Shown: positions 22,206 through 32,600 of the stretch, in pieces
How the letters are laid out: each line of letters starts with the position of its first letter
How positions within the stretch are numbered: position 1 is the stretch's first letter
DNA from: a virus
Length of the DNA stretch: 51,349 bases
Virus record (IMG/VR): IMGVR_UViG_3300028800_000130
Span: 1-51,349 of that record
Reading direction: 5' to 3' (one strand)
The notes under the pieces: model-generated
Databases searched by the model: none
What the model was told of the DNA's origin: nothing
The model's input: the letters and a program-made list of their open reading frames with translations, nothing else
Program-made: the position numbers and the translations under genes

Positions 22206-25200
22206 ATGGCGCTCCGCGTAGAACTCGATCTGGATGACGGCGGTTTCGTCGAAGGGATGCGAGTCGCGGAGCGCTCGATCGACAGCTTCGAGTCCAAGGT
22301 CAAAAGCAACACCGGATCAGTCAAGAACCTGGAGGGCGCGCATCGCAGCCTGCTCTCCACCCTTCGCGACGTCACCGTCGTTCTCGGTCTGACCCATCAG
22401 GCGATGGGTATGATCGACTCGGTCAGCACCTCTTGGGTGCGCAAGATCGTCGAGGTCAACGCCGAATTCGAACGCATGATCACCATCATGCGCTCGCTCT
22501 CGACCGAACAGAATTCGGTCCAGAAGGCGGCCGACTCCGTCAGCCACCTGCGCGAAATGGCCAAAGACGCGCCCTTCGCGCTGACCGCCATCCATGACGC
22601 CTTCATTCGGCTGAACGCGGCCGGTCTCGAGCCGATGAAGGGCAGTCTGCAAGGGCTGCTCGACGCCGTCTCGGCCTTCGGCGGCGGCGACAGCGAACTC
22701 GGTCGCGCCGCGCTGGCCTTCCAGGAAATGGCCGGCAAGGGCGTTGTGCAGATGAAAGAGCTGCGCAACCAATTGATGATGGCCGTGCCGAGCGCGGCCC
22801 GACTGCTGGCGCGCGCCACCGGCGAGTCCTACTCGGAAATGATGGCGGACATCCACACCGGCACCGTGGACGCCAAATCGACCATTCAGGCTTTGGAGCT
22901 CGAGTTCGAGCGCGCCTTCGGCGGCGCCGCGCAGCGTCAGATGGAGACCTTCAACGGCCAGATCGGTCGAATGAAGGTGCTGCTTCAGGACATTGCGATC
23001 AACAACGTCGGCAAGCCGTTCGGCGCCGATGGCGAGCCGAACAAGAATGGCTTCTTCGAAACGATGAAGCAACAGATGGAGGACTTCAACGATCTCCTCA
23101 AAGGCGGCGCAAACGGCCACGGCGTCGCGCAGGGTCTCGGCAATATGCTGGGCGACGCGCTGACGACCTTTGTGCGCGATATGCGCGGAGCGCTGGAGCT
23201 GCTCGTCGAGTTTCGTTCCGAGATCGAGGCCGCCGGCGAAGCGCTGGCGATCGGTTTCGGGGTCTCGATCGTTCGCGGCATCTTTAACAGCCTTGGCTCG
23301 GCGTTCGAAAGCATGGGCGCTCGCGTCAAGGCGATGCGAACGGAGTACGCAACCTTCCAGGCGACGGTGCAGGCCAACAGCGCCGCGCGCCAATGGGCAA
23401 ACATGCAAGGTCTCTATGCGGCCGAGGCCACCGCGGCGGAGAGCGTTGCGAAGGCGACGGCGATCGCGGCGGCGTCAGACGCGACGGCTAAAGAGGCGAT
23501 TCGACTATCGAATCTGGCGCAGGATCTTGCCAGCCGCGGTCTGATGAGCGCCGAACAGGCGATTGCCAAGGCCGAGACGGCGACCGCCGCGGTCGCCGCG
23601 GCCGCTCGTGAAGCCGAGACGCTCGCTGCCGCCAAGAGCTCGTTTTCTGAGGCCGCAGCCGCGTCCAGCGCCGGCGCCGCGCTTGAGGGCGCGAGCATGC
23701 TTGGGTCGGGCGGCAAGAACATGCTCGCCATGTTGCCGCTATTGGCCGAGGGGCTCGGCATGGTGGCGACCGGCGCGTTGATTCTTGGCCCGGCGATCGC
23801 CTTCGTCGTCGACTATTTCGACCTTTTCAACACCAAGGCCAAGGACGCCTGGCAGAACCTTGAGCGCTACGGCGCCGCTTCGCGCGAAGCCGCGGAGGGT
23901 GGCAAGGCGTTTCTTCAATCAGAGCAAGAGAAGCTTCGCGCCATGGAGGCGGATCGCGCCTCGCGTCTGGCGGCTGAAGGCGCTCTGGGCAACGCCAACG
24001 CCGCCGGCGCCGGATCAGATCCCGAGCTCGAGGGGCAGCGCGCTCGCGTCGCCAGCCTCCTGAAGGAATATCAGGACTGGCAGAAAGAGGGCATGCAGAA
24101 CGACGCCAGTCGTGGCGCTTCGTCGGCTATGAAGATCATTGAGGACCAGCTTCGCGAGCTTCAGGTCGGCTACAATCAGGCGTCCGACGCGGCGGCGAAG
24201 GTCTTCGACGGCAATCTCAAGAACATCAATTCCGAGCACAAGTCCGCCGCCCTCGCCACAGCCGACTATCAGGAGCAACAGAAGAACCGCGCGCTAGGCT
24301 ATTACGACGAGCAGATCGCCAAGATTGAGCAGGCGAAGACTGCCGCGGAGGACTGGCTGAAGAAGGGCGACGAATTCAACAAGATGGTCGCCCTGACCTT
24401 CCTGTCACAGCTCGACGAGCGGGAAAAAGCCGCCAAAGCTGCGCGCGAGCAGGAGGCCAATCAGCACATGGGCCTTCAGCTCAATCAGAAGATCCTGCCG
24501 GATGACAAGCTCCTCGAGAAGGCGTCGGACGAGATCCAGAAGCTTTACGCTCAGATCGACGGCTACAAGGCCGGGATCGAGGGCTCCGACGCGGCCGCCG
24601 AACAGCTCTATCAGACCTGGCTGCGGCTAGGGAAAGCCGGCGACGAGCACGTCCAGGCCGTCGCCGAAGCGCTGGAGAAGATGAAGGCGCTCAAGGAAGA
24701 GGCCGACGACTACAACAAGATCATTTCCGGCGGCCACAAGCTGATGAAGGATCTTCAGGACGCGATCGACAAGGATCGCGACAAGATCTTCGAGGACAAA
24801 TACGGCAAGGCGTCGGATCTCGAGAAGATCCAGGCGAAGATCGCCGCCGGCGAATATGCCGGCTACGGCGGCTCGAGCGCGGAATCGCAGCGGCTTGTCG
24901 CCATGCGCGAACGTCTCGACGAGACGACGAGCGCAGCGGCGCGCGCCGGCGCGGCGTTGCAGGTCGCGCTCGGCCCGACGCTGACCGAAAGCGTTCTGAA
25001 CCTTAATCAGGCGCTCGGCGGCACCTCCAATGCGCTGCTGTCGATCGTCAATGGGACGACGAAGCCGGGCGGCTTGTTCTCGCCGCAGCTCCCCGTCGCG
25101 TCGCTCAACGGCTCGATCATGGCCGGCGCGGCGCCGGGCGCCGATTGGGCCTCGGGCATCAATTTCGGCAAAGCGCGTCCAAACTCGGCGCAGACCAGCC

Positions 25201-27065
25201 CGAACGATCCGCTACAAGACGACGTCAAGTCGGCGCTGCACGCGATGCAGCAGATGTTTGGCGCCTTCACGATCACCTCGACGACCGAGGGCGGTCACGT
25301 TTGGGATTCGCAGCACTACAAGGATAAAGCGGTCGACATCGCCACCAACGGCATGAGCGATCAGCAATATAGGGCGCTGATCGCCGACGCGATTGTGGCC
25401 GGCTTCCGCGGCATCGGTATTTCCGACTCCCATCTGCACGTCGACATGCGGGACACGCCCGGCGGGCGTCCGGTCGCCTTTGCTGACGGCGGCACGCAGT
25501 CGCGCGCCGGTCTGGACATCGCGCAGTGGAATGAACTCATCGCGGGGATCAAGAACGCGGCTGAAGCGTTGCGGCCGAACGGGCAAGCCACTTCTGACGC
25601 GTCCGCACAAAAGCAAGCAGAGCTTAAGATCACTGAAGCTCAGCTTGTTAAGGCTAACGCCGACAAGGCTATGAGCGATCTGCTCGACAAGGCGAATGAA
25701 GGCGCCGACATCAAGAAGCTGATCCTTGATGGCGAGGGCACTTGGACCGCCAAAGTCACCGAGGCGATTCGCGAGAACGGCGCCAAGTCTTCGATCGGCT
25801 CGAACGATCCGAACGACCCGCGTTGGAAGTACCTGCTCGACGCGGCTCAGAAATACGACGCTGCGATCAAGCAGGTCGCTGATCGCAAGAGCGCGATCAC
25901 TGACGCCGACACCTCGGCCAAGAGCATGCTGCAAAAGCTCACCGACGGTCGCGACGGCCTGGCGAACGCGTTCGTCAAGCTCGCGCACGGCGCCGACGCG
26001 GCCTCCGACAGCCTGCTAAAGGTCAAGGAAGAGGGTCAGCGCAACGTCGATCGCGCGACCAAGGCTTACGGCGCCAACTCGCCGGAGGCGGCGACTGCCC
26101 AACAGCAGGCGGCGCAGGCTTACGCCGACGCGCAGAACCTCGACATCGCCAAGGCGGCCGAAGCGGCTCAGAAGAAGACCCAGACGCTCCGCGAAGCGAC
26201 GATGACGCAGGAGCAAGTCGAGGTCGATAAGTACAATCGCCTCGCGCAGGAATATCAGAAGGATCTCGCCAATTTCACCGGCACCGAGCAGCAGAAGGCG
26301 CAGCTCGCCAAGATCTTCAACGACAATCTGGCGGCCGAATGGGCTGCGTTGCAGGCGAAGACGCCTTTTGCCAAGCAGATGCAGGATTGGGCGGACCTAA
26401 CCAAGAATCTTCAGCAAGCCACCTCCGGCTTCATGAACACCGCGGTCGACGATCTCACTCAGCAGCTCACGACCGGCCAAGCCAATTGGTCGAGCTTCGC
26501 CAACTCGATCTTGAAGGATCTGACTCAGATCGCTCTCAAGGCGAGCATCGGCGGTCTGTTCAACGCGACCGGCATGTCGTCGCTTCTGGGCGGCGGCGCC
26601 GGCAAGCTTGGTGGTGGCGGCGGCTCGAAGGGCGGGCCGATGCAGCTTGGCGGCGGTGGCAGCAAGCTCGGCGGCCTCGGCGCGCTGGTCGGCATTCATC
26701 ACACCGGCGGCATGGTCGGCGCGGCGCACGCGCATCGCTTCGTCGCGCTCGGCGAAATGCTGAAGACTTTCGGCTCGGCGCCGCGCTTCCACACCGGCGG
26801 CGTCATCGGCGCCGACGAAGTGCCGATCATCGCGCGCAAGGGCGAGGGCGTCTTCACGCCGGAGCAAATGCGCAACATGGGCGGCCGCAGCGGAAACGTG
26901 ACGCTCCACAACAACGTCACCGTGAACGCCAACGGCGGCACCACCGAGCAGAACGCGGATCTTGCCAAGCAGATTGGCGACCACGTCGAGCGCATCGCCC
27001 GATCGACGGTCGTCGACGAGATCCGGACGCAGATGCGGCCGGGCAACATGCTCTTCGCCTCGTAA
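22206..27065 (+). CDS. tape measure protein with internal M15-type peptidase
   Basis: The product has 1619 residues. The N-terminal region carries the tape-measure domain pattern (WVRKIVEVNAEFERMITIM, AFQEMAGKGVVQMKELRNQ), followed by long Ala/Glu/Gln helices. A hydrophobic patch lies at about 505-540 (LLAEGLGMVATGALILGPA). Residues about 1020-1090 form a zinc-peptidase-like module: SxH...AxD (S1035, H1037, D1044) and HLHVD (H1076, H1078, D1080), characteristic of M15 D,D-carboxypeptidase/endopeptidases. This domain may open peptidoglycan during DNA entry. The C-terminus is Gly-rich. It spans the tail length. Confidence 0.92.
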   Translation: MALRVELDLDDGGFVEGMRVAERSIDSFESKVKSNTGSVKNLEGAHRSLLSTLRDVTVVLGLTHQAMGMIDSVSTSWVRKIVEVNAEFERMITIMRSLSTEQNSVQKAADSVSHLREMAKDAPFALTAIHDAFIRLNAAGLEPMKGSLQGLLDAVSAFGGGDSELGRAALAFQEMAGKGVVQMKELRNQLMMAVPSAARLLARATGESYSEMMADIHTGTVDAKSTIQALELEFERAFGGAAQRQMETFNGQIGRMKVLLQDIAINNVGKPFGADGEPNKNGFFETMKQQMEDFNDLLKGGANGHGVAQGLGNMLGDALTTFVRDMRGALELLVEFRSEIEAAGEALAIGFGVSIVRGIFNSLGSAFESMGARVKAMRTEYATFQATVQANSAARQWANMQGLYAAEATAAESVAKATAIAAASDATAKEAIRLSNLAQDLASRGLMSAEQAIAKAETATAAVAAAAREAETLAAAKSSFSEAAAASSAGAALEGASMLGSGGKNMLAMLPLLAEGLGMVATGALILGPAIAFVVDYFDLFNTKAKDAWQNLERYGAASREAAEGGKAFLQSEQEKLRAMEADRASRLAAEGALGNANAAGAGSDPELEGQRARVASLLKEYQDWQKEGMQNDASRGASSAMKIIEDQLRELQVGYNQASDAAAKVFDGNLKNINSEHKSAALATADYQEQQKNRALGYYDEQIAKIEQAKTAAEDWLKKGDEFNKMVALTFLSQLDEREKAAKAAREQEANQHMGLQLNQKILPDDKLLEKASDEIQKLYAQIDGYKAGIEGSDAAAEQLYQTWLRLGKAGDEHVQAVAEALEKMKALKEEADDYNKIISGGHKLMKDLQDAIDKDRDKIFEDKYGKASDLEKIQAKIAAGEYAGYGGSSAESQRLVAMRERLDETTSAAARAGAALQVALGPTLTESVLNLNQALGGTSNALLSIVNGTTKPGGLFSPQLPVASLNGSIMAGAAPGADWASGINFGKARPNSAQTSPNDPLQDDVKSALHAMQQMFGAFTITSTTEGGHVWDSQHYKDKAVDIATNGMSDQQYRALIADAIVAGFRGIGISDSHLHVDMRDTPGGRPVAFADGGTQSRAGLDIAQWNELIAGIKNAAEALRPNGQATSDASAQKQAELKITEAQLVKANADKAMSDLLDKANEGADIKKLILDGEGTWTAKVTEAIRENGAKSSIGSNDPNDPRWKYLLDAAQKYDAAIKQVADRKSAITDADTSAKSMLQKLTDGRDGLANAFVKLAHGADAASDSLLKVKEEGQRNVDRATKAYGANSPEAATAQQQAAQAYADAQNLDIAKAAEAAQKKTQTLREATMTQEQVEVDKYNRLAQEYQKDLANFTGTEQQKAQLAKIFNDNLAAEWAALQAKTPFAKQMQDWADLTKNLQQATSGFMNTAVDDLTQQLTTGQANWSSFANSILKDLTQIALKASIGGLFNATGMSSLLGGGAGKLGGGGGSKGGPMQLGGGGSKLGGLGALVGIHHTGGMVGAAHAHRFVALGEMLKTFGSAPRFHTGGVIGADEVPIIARKGEGVFTPEQMRNMGGRSGNVTLHNNVTVNANGGTTEQNADLAKQIGDHVERIARSTVVDEIRTQMRPGNMLFAS

Positions 27066-27074
27066 GGACCCAAG

Positions 27075-27431
27075 ATGGCCCTCAACACGTTCAATCCGGA
27101 TCCGCCGCCCTCGCCGGGCACCGATCTCAAGCGGAAGCCGAAGCTGCTCAAGGCAGACTTCGGCGACGGCTACACGCAGGCGGCCGCCGACGGCATCAAC
27201 TGGATCAAAGGCACGCTGACGCTGACGTGGGACAACCTGACGCTCAGTCAGGCGGTCGCGATCGACAACTTCTTCATCGCGCAGGGCGGCTACATTCCGT
27301 TCTACTACACGCCGTCGGATGATACGGCCCCGATGAAATGGACCTGTGAAGATTGGTCCGTGAAGCGAGGGCAGGGCGGCATTCGGACGATCACGGCGAC
27401 GCTGACCCAGAATTTCAGCACCTTAACTTGA
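27075..27431 (+). CDS. minor tail protein M-like
   Basis: The product has 118 residues, ATG start behind AAGGA. LLKADFGDGYTQAAADGINW and the aromatic beta pattern (GGYIPFYYTPSDD, PMKWTCEDWSVKRG) match lambda gpM-family minor tail proteins (Phage_min_tail). It helps form the tail tip around the end of the tape measure. It follows that gene by nine bases. Confidence 0.82.
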   Translation: MALNTFNPDPPPSPGTDLKRKPKLLKADFGDGYTQAAADGINWIKGTLTLTWDNLTLSQAVAIDNFFIAQGGYIPFYYTPSDDTAPMKWTCEDWSVKRGQGGIRTITATLTQNFSTLT

Positions 27432-27448
27432 AGTCAATATTGACTTAT
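27431..27448 (+). promoter_or_regulatory. operator-like palindrome, overlaps the gpM-like stop
   Basis: AAGTCAATATTGACTTAT, core TCAATATTGA (27434-27443), is a perfect palindrome immediately after the stop codon. TTATATG follows. Confidence 0.6.
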
Positions 27449-27479
27449 TATATGTTGAGGAGCAGAGCAGAGATCCGAC

Positions 27480-28187
27480 ATGGCCGCCTTATCCGAAACG
27501 ATTCAGTCGCCGGCGCCCGGCGAGCTCGTGACCATGTTTCAACTGGACACGAGCTCGATCGGCGGGCCGATCCAGCATTTCTGCCCGGCTAACGAGAACA
27601 ACGCCGGCGTGACCTTCAACGGCGTCTATTACACGCCGGCCGACGTCTCCTATTCCGGCTTCGAAATGACCGGGACGGGCGGGCAGGCGACGCCGAAGCT
27701 CAAGCTCGCCAACACCAACGGCGTCTTTCAGGCGATGGTAAACACCTTCGGCGACCTGGTCGGCTGCTCGCTGATCCGGATTCGCACCTTCGCCCAATAT
27801 CTCGACGGCGCCGCGGAGGCCGACCCGACCGCCTTCTTCGGCCCCGACATCTTCCGCGTCGAGCGCAAGACGAGCGAGAACCCGATTTTCATCGAATGGG
27901 AGCTGTCGTCGTCGCTCGACAATCAGGGCGCGATGATCCCGAAGCGCATGGTGATCCGCGACACCTGCACCTGGCGCTATCGCTCTTGGAACGTGAGCAA
28001 GAGCGCCTTCGACTACTCGAAGGCGCAGTGCCCGTACACCGGCGCGATCCTGAACGACATGGATCAGACGACGACGGATCCGACGCAGGACGGCTGCGGC
28101 CGGACCGTCAATAGCTGCAAGCTCCGGTTCGGCGCCAGCAATCCGCTGCCGTTTGGCGGCTTCCCCGGCGTGGCGAGGTTCCAATGA
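27480..28187 (+). CDS. minor tail protein L-like, with cluster cysteines
   Basis: The product has 235 residues. The N-terminus (LVTMFQLDTSSIGGPIQHFC) and C-terminus (DGCGRTVNSCKLRFGASN, LPFGGFPG) match the lambda gpL family. Four Cys, in CTWRYR, CPYTG, GCG and SCKLRFG, are placed where gpL members bind an iron-sulphur cluster. It forms part of the tail tip hub. Overlaps the K-like gene by ATGA. Confidence 0.85.
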   Translation: MAALSETIQSPAPGELVTMFQLDTSSIGGPIQHFCPANENNAGVTFNGVYYTPADVSYSGFEMTGTGGQATPKLKLANTNGVFQAMVNTFGDLVGCSLIRIRTFAQYLDGAAEADPTAFFGPDIFRVERKTSENPIFIEWELSSSLDNQGAMIPKRMVIRDTCTWRYRSWNVSKSAFDYSKAQCPYTGAILNDMDQTTTDPTQDGCGRTVNSCKLRFGASNPLPFGGFPGVARFQ

Positions 28188-28963
28188 GCTTCGCCCTGAC
28201 GCGCGCCAATATCGACGACATCAACGCGCACGCGTTGCGGGATTACCCGAAAGAGGCGTGCGGCCTCATTGTCGACGGCGCCTATCTGCCTTGCTTCAAC
28301 TACGCCGCCGATCCGGCGGCCGACTTCGTGATCGCGCCCGAGATCCAGGTCAAGATTCGGTCGCAGGGCAAGAAGATCGACGCGGTCGTTCATTCGCACC
28401 CCAATGGGCCGCTCTTCCCCTCTGAGCAGGACATGCGCGGCCAGCTCTCGACCGCGCTTCCGTGGGTGCTCGTCGCCACCGACGGCGTGCGCGTCTCGCC
28501 GCCCGAGATTTGGGGCGACGGGGTCGAAGTCGCCCCGATCATCGGGCGATCGTTCATGCACGGGATTCGCGATTGCTACGCGCTTGCGCGCGACGTGTAT
28601 CGCTTGGGACGCGACAAGCTTGCAGTGCAAGGGATCGACTGGCCGCTCGAGCCTGTGAGCTTCCCTGACTACCCTCGCGCTGACGGCTGGTGGGGCGACG
28701 CCAAGAAGCTCGGCCAGACGCTCTACGTCGACAATTTCCGCAAGGCCGGCTTCGTCGAAATCCCGCGCGAGCACGCCCGCCCCGGCGACGGCTTCCTGAT
28801 GCGAATCAAGAGCCTGACGCTCAACCACTGCGGCGTTCTGACCTCCGACGGCATGATTATTCATCACCTGCCGGGGCGGCTCTCGCTGCGCACGCCGGCC
28901 GGCATCTGGGCGCGCGCCGCCGAAATCTGGGTTCGCTATCAGGGGCCGGGCGATGCTTCGTAA
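28184..28963 (+). CDS. tail tip protein K-like: JAB/MPN plus NlpC/P60
   Basis: The product has 259 residues in two domains. The first has a JAMM metal motif, HSHPNGPLFPSEQD, at about 67-80 preceded by EACGLIV. The second is NlpC/P60-like with GIRDCYALARD (Cys) and NHCGVLTSDG plus IIHHLPGRLS (His). This arrangement is that of lambda gpK. The peptidase acts on the cell wall during injection. It overlaps its neighbours, in the fixed L-K-I-J order. Confidence 0.88.
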   Translation: MSFALTRANIDDINAHALRDYPKEACGLIVDGAYLPCFNYAADPAADFVIAPEIQVKIRSQGKKIDAVVHSHPNGPLFPSEQDMRGQLSTALPWVLVATDGVRVSPPEIWGDGVEVAPIIGRSFMHGIRDCYALARDVYRLGRDKLAVQGIDWPLEPVSFPDYPRADGWWGDAKKLGQTLYVDNFRKAGFVEIPREHARPGDGFLMRIKSLTLNHCGVLTSDGMIIHHLPGRLSLRTPAGIWARAAEIWVRYQGPGDAS

Positions 28964-29669
28964 GGTCTATCTTCACGGCCGGCTGGCCGAGGTATTCGGT
29001 TCAGAGTTTCGCTTCGACGTCGAGACGGCGGGCGAGGCCATTCGCGCGCTCAACGCCAACTTCCGGCGCTTCGCCGAGGAGCTGCGCGAAGGCGCCTATC
29101 GGGTCGTTCGCGGCGATCCGGAGACCGGCGTCGACATCGACGAGAAGGATCTGAACAGCTTCCGGCTCGGCGCCGCCGATCTCCACATCGTTCCCTATAT
29201 CCTCGGCTCGAAGAACAGCCACGCCGGCGGCACGCTGAAGATCATCCTCGGCGTGGCGCTGATCGGCACGGCGCTCTTCTTCTCCGGCGGCACGTTGTCG
29301 GCCCCGATCGGCAGCGGCCTCTTCGGCTCGTTCACCTACGGCAACGTCGCAATGGTCGGCGTGGCGCTGGCGCTGGCCGGCGTCGCGACGCTTCTCGCCC
29401 CGAAGCGCCAGGACCCTTACCAGCAGTCGTCCTTCATCTTGAACGGCCCGAGCAATTCCTACGCGCAGGGCAACCCTGTGCCGCTGATCTACGGCGAGGT
29501 CATCACCGGTTCGCAGATTATTTCTGGCGCGCTCGACATCGAGAATATCCCCGTCAATTGGGATCCGACCAACGGCAACACCAACATCGACACCTACGAT
29601 CCGGAGACAGGGCAGGGCGTCGTTAGCGGCAATCCAACCGAATACACTCAGCCCTCCGGAAACACCTGA
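28953..29669 (+). CDS. tail tip assembly protein I-like
   Basis: The product has 238 residues. The N-terminus (RKVYLHGRLAEVFGSEFRFD) and the GAADLHIVPYILGSK segment match the lambda gpI family. Two hydrophobic segments (about residues 93-120) form the membrane-like part, and the last 60 residues are Gly/Asn/Thr-rich (VPLIYGEVITGSQIISG). It is needed for J assembly and may enter the host. It starts within the K gene and its stop overlaps the J start. Confidence 0.82.
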   Translation: MLRKVYLHGRLAEVFGSEFRFDVETAGEAIRALNANFRRFAEELREGAYRVVRGDPETGVDIDEKDLNSFRLGAADLHIVPYILGSKNSHAGGTLKIILGVALIGTALFFSGGTLSAPIGSGLFGSFTYGNVAMVGVALALAGVATLLAPKRQDPYQQSSFILNGPSNSYAQGNPVPLIYGEVITGSQIISGALDIENIPVNWDPTNGNTNIDTYDPETGQGVVSGNPTEYTQPSGNT

Positions 29670-32600
29670 TGGACTTTCCTCTCCAAATCGCCGGCTCAAA
29701 GGGCGGAACGATGGCGCTCACTTCGGGCGGCTCGTCGAAAGGCAGCGGCTCGCAGGGCGTCGAGTCGAACAACACGCTGCGCTCGGCCGCCTTCGCGCGC
29801 ATCGTCGAGCTTCTTGGCGAGGGCGAGATCGAAGGTCTCGTCAACGGCGGCGTCTCGATCTATTTCAACCAGACGCCCGTCGTGAACGCCAACGGCACCG
29901 TGAACTTCCGCGGTGTGCAGTGGGAGAGCCGCGTCGGGCTGCCCGATCAGACGGGCCTGCCGGGCAACGCGACGGCCGAAAACGAGATCTCCGTCGGCGT
30001 TCAGGTGCAATACAGCGTCTCGCCGACCGCGGTGACGATCGTTGACCCCGACGTAAGCTCTGCGCGCGTCATCGTGCGCGTCCCGGCGCTCTATAACGAG
30101 GACAGCAACGGCAACATCAAACCGACGAGCGTTTCGTGGGTCGTCGAGGTGCAGTCGAACGGCGACGCCAACTGGACCGTCATGGAGACGGTCAATATCT
30201 CGAATCAGAAATGCACGAGCCCTTACCAGCATCAGAGCTCCTTCACGCTGCCGGTTGGCGGCGCGCCCTGGAACCTGCGCGTGCGTCGCCTCACGGCGGA
30301 CTCGTCCAACATCAATCTCCAGAATTCGACCTATTGGGACTCGTACACGACCGTCGTCGCCGGCGACTTCACCTATCCCAACTCGGCCGTGGTTGGCCTG
30401 ACGATCGACTCGGAACTGTTCGGCGCCAGCTCGATCCCGTCGCGCTCCTTCCACGTCAAGGGGCGCAAGATCCACGTCCCGTCCAACTACGATCCGGTGG
30501 CGCGAACCTATAGCGGCATCTGGGACGGCACGTTCAAGGTCGCCTATTCGAACAATCCGGCTTGGGTGTTTTACGATCTGCTGATCGACGACCGCGCCGG
30601 CATCGGCGAGTTCATCGACGCGACCAAGATCGACAAGTGGTCGCTCTACACGATCGCTCAATATTGCGATCAGCTCGTCCCCGACGGCTCCGGCGGCCAG
30701 GAGCCGCGCTACACCTTCAACGGCGTGCTCAACAGCCGCGAGGAAGCCTATAAGGCGCTTCAGAACATCACTGCATGCTGGCGCGGCATGGCCTATTGGT
30801 CGCTCGGCCAGGTCTTCGCGACCGCCGACATGCCGGAGGATCCGGTCAAGCTGGTCTCTCCGGCCAACGTGATCGACGGTCACTTCAACTATTCCGGCAC
30901 CGCGCTGAAGACGCGTCACTCCGTCGCGATGGTGCGATGGAGCAATCCGATCCTCTTCTACGGGCCGGACGTCGAGGTCGTCGTCAACGACAAGCAGCTT
31001 CAGCAATACGGCTGGCGCGAGTCGAACGTCACGGCGATGGGCTGCACCAGCCGCGGCCAGGCTCATCGCATGGGGCGTTGGCTGCTCGACACCGAGCAGA
31101 ATTCGACCGAGACGGTCGAGTACACGGCCTCGTGGGATCACATCGACATCCGCCCCGGCAACGTCATCGCCATCGCAGATCCAGCCAAGGCGCAGGTGAG
31201 GCTGGGCGGCCGTATTCAGGCCATCGAATCACAGTCAATATTGACTTTAGATCAGCCGTTCCCGCCGGTCGCCGGGCAGAGCTACAACCTGATGGTCGAG
31301 CTGCCGGACGGAACGATCGGATCGCAGCCGATCGCCAGCTTCAGCGGCGACGATAAGACGGTCACGCTCGCGAACGACCTGTCGCAGGCGCCGCTCGTCG
31401 GCGCCATGTGGGTCATCACCGGCACCGACGTCGCGCCGCGCCAGTATCGCGTGATCTCGATCCAGGAGACCGACAAGCACCTCTTCAAGGTGACGGCCGT
31501 CTTCTACGATCCGACGAAATACGCTCGAGTCGAGGAGTTCGTCGACCTCGCGCCGATCCAGTATTCGCGCCCGAAGTCGACGATCCTGCCGCCGGCCAAT
31601 TTCCAGGTGCAGGAGAGCGTCTATTTCCAGAACGGCGTTGCTGCGAACCGACTGAGCTTCTCTTGGTCGCCCTCCGACGATTTTCTCGCCAGCCACTACC
31701 TCATTACCGGCACCAGCCCGAACGGCGGCGGAGTGATCACGATCGGCCAGAGCCAGGTGACGAGCCTGGACGCCGACGGCATTCAGCTCGGCGATTGGAC
31801 CTTCAACATCCAGTCGGTCGGCTACGACGGCCGCGTCTCGACCAATGTCCCGCTCGAATACACGGTGCAGGGCTGGGCTGCGACGCCGCCGCCCTACGTC
31901 AGCATGCTGGAGGTCTTCAACGGCGGCAGCAATCCGCGCTTCAACGGTCGCGACTGTCACATCTCCTGGGAGAACAACTTCCCCGGATCGACCAACGAGG
32001 TCGGGCAGGGCACGGCCGGCGCCGGCAACGTCAACCCCTTCTATCGCTGCAACATCGTCTCGATCCTCGACGCCAGCACCTCGACCGTGCTGCGAATCGA
32101 GACCGTCTACACCAACGACTACGTCTATACCTACGACAAGAACGTCGCCGACAATGTCGCCTACAATCGTGGGCCGCAGCGCTCGTTCATCGTCAGCGTC
32201 GCCGTCCAGGACACGCTGGGCCGCCAGTCGGCGGACGTCACGCTCGCTGTCGACAATCCGGTCCCCGACATCATCTTCCCTACGGTCACGTCAGGCGCGC
32301 AGGCGCTCTACGTCACCTACGTCAATCCGTCGGACCCGGACTTCGTCGGCTGCTTCATCTGGGCCTCGACCGATCCGGGCTTCGACCCGCTCTCGACGAC
32401 GCCGGCCTATCAAGGTCCGAACAATCTGGTCGCCATCCCTGGCGATCTCGGGACGACCTATTACGTCCGCATCACCGGCTACGATCAGTTCGGCACCGAC
32501 AACCTCAATATCTCGCCGCCATTCGCGGTGATCGTGGGCGGCTACACGCCCGACACGACGCCGCCCGCCGTTCCGACCGATCTGACGCTGTCGAGCAGCA

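Noticed and set aside
22317-23408. Reverse frame of 363 residues within the tape measure gene
   Set aside because: His/Arg/Val-rich shadow with no motif; the tape measure frame is continuous.
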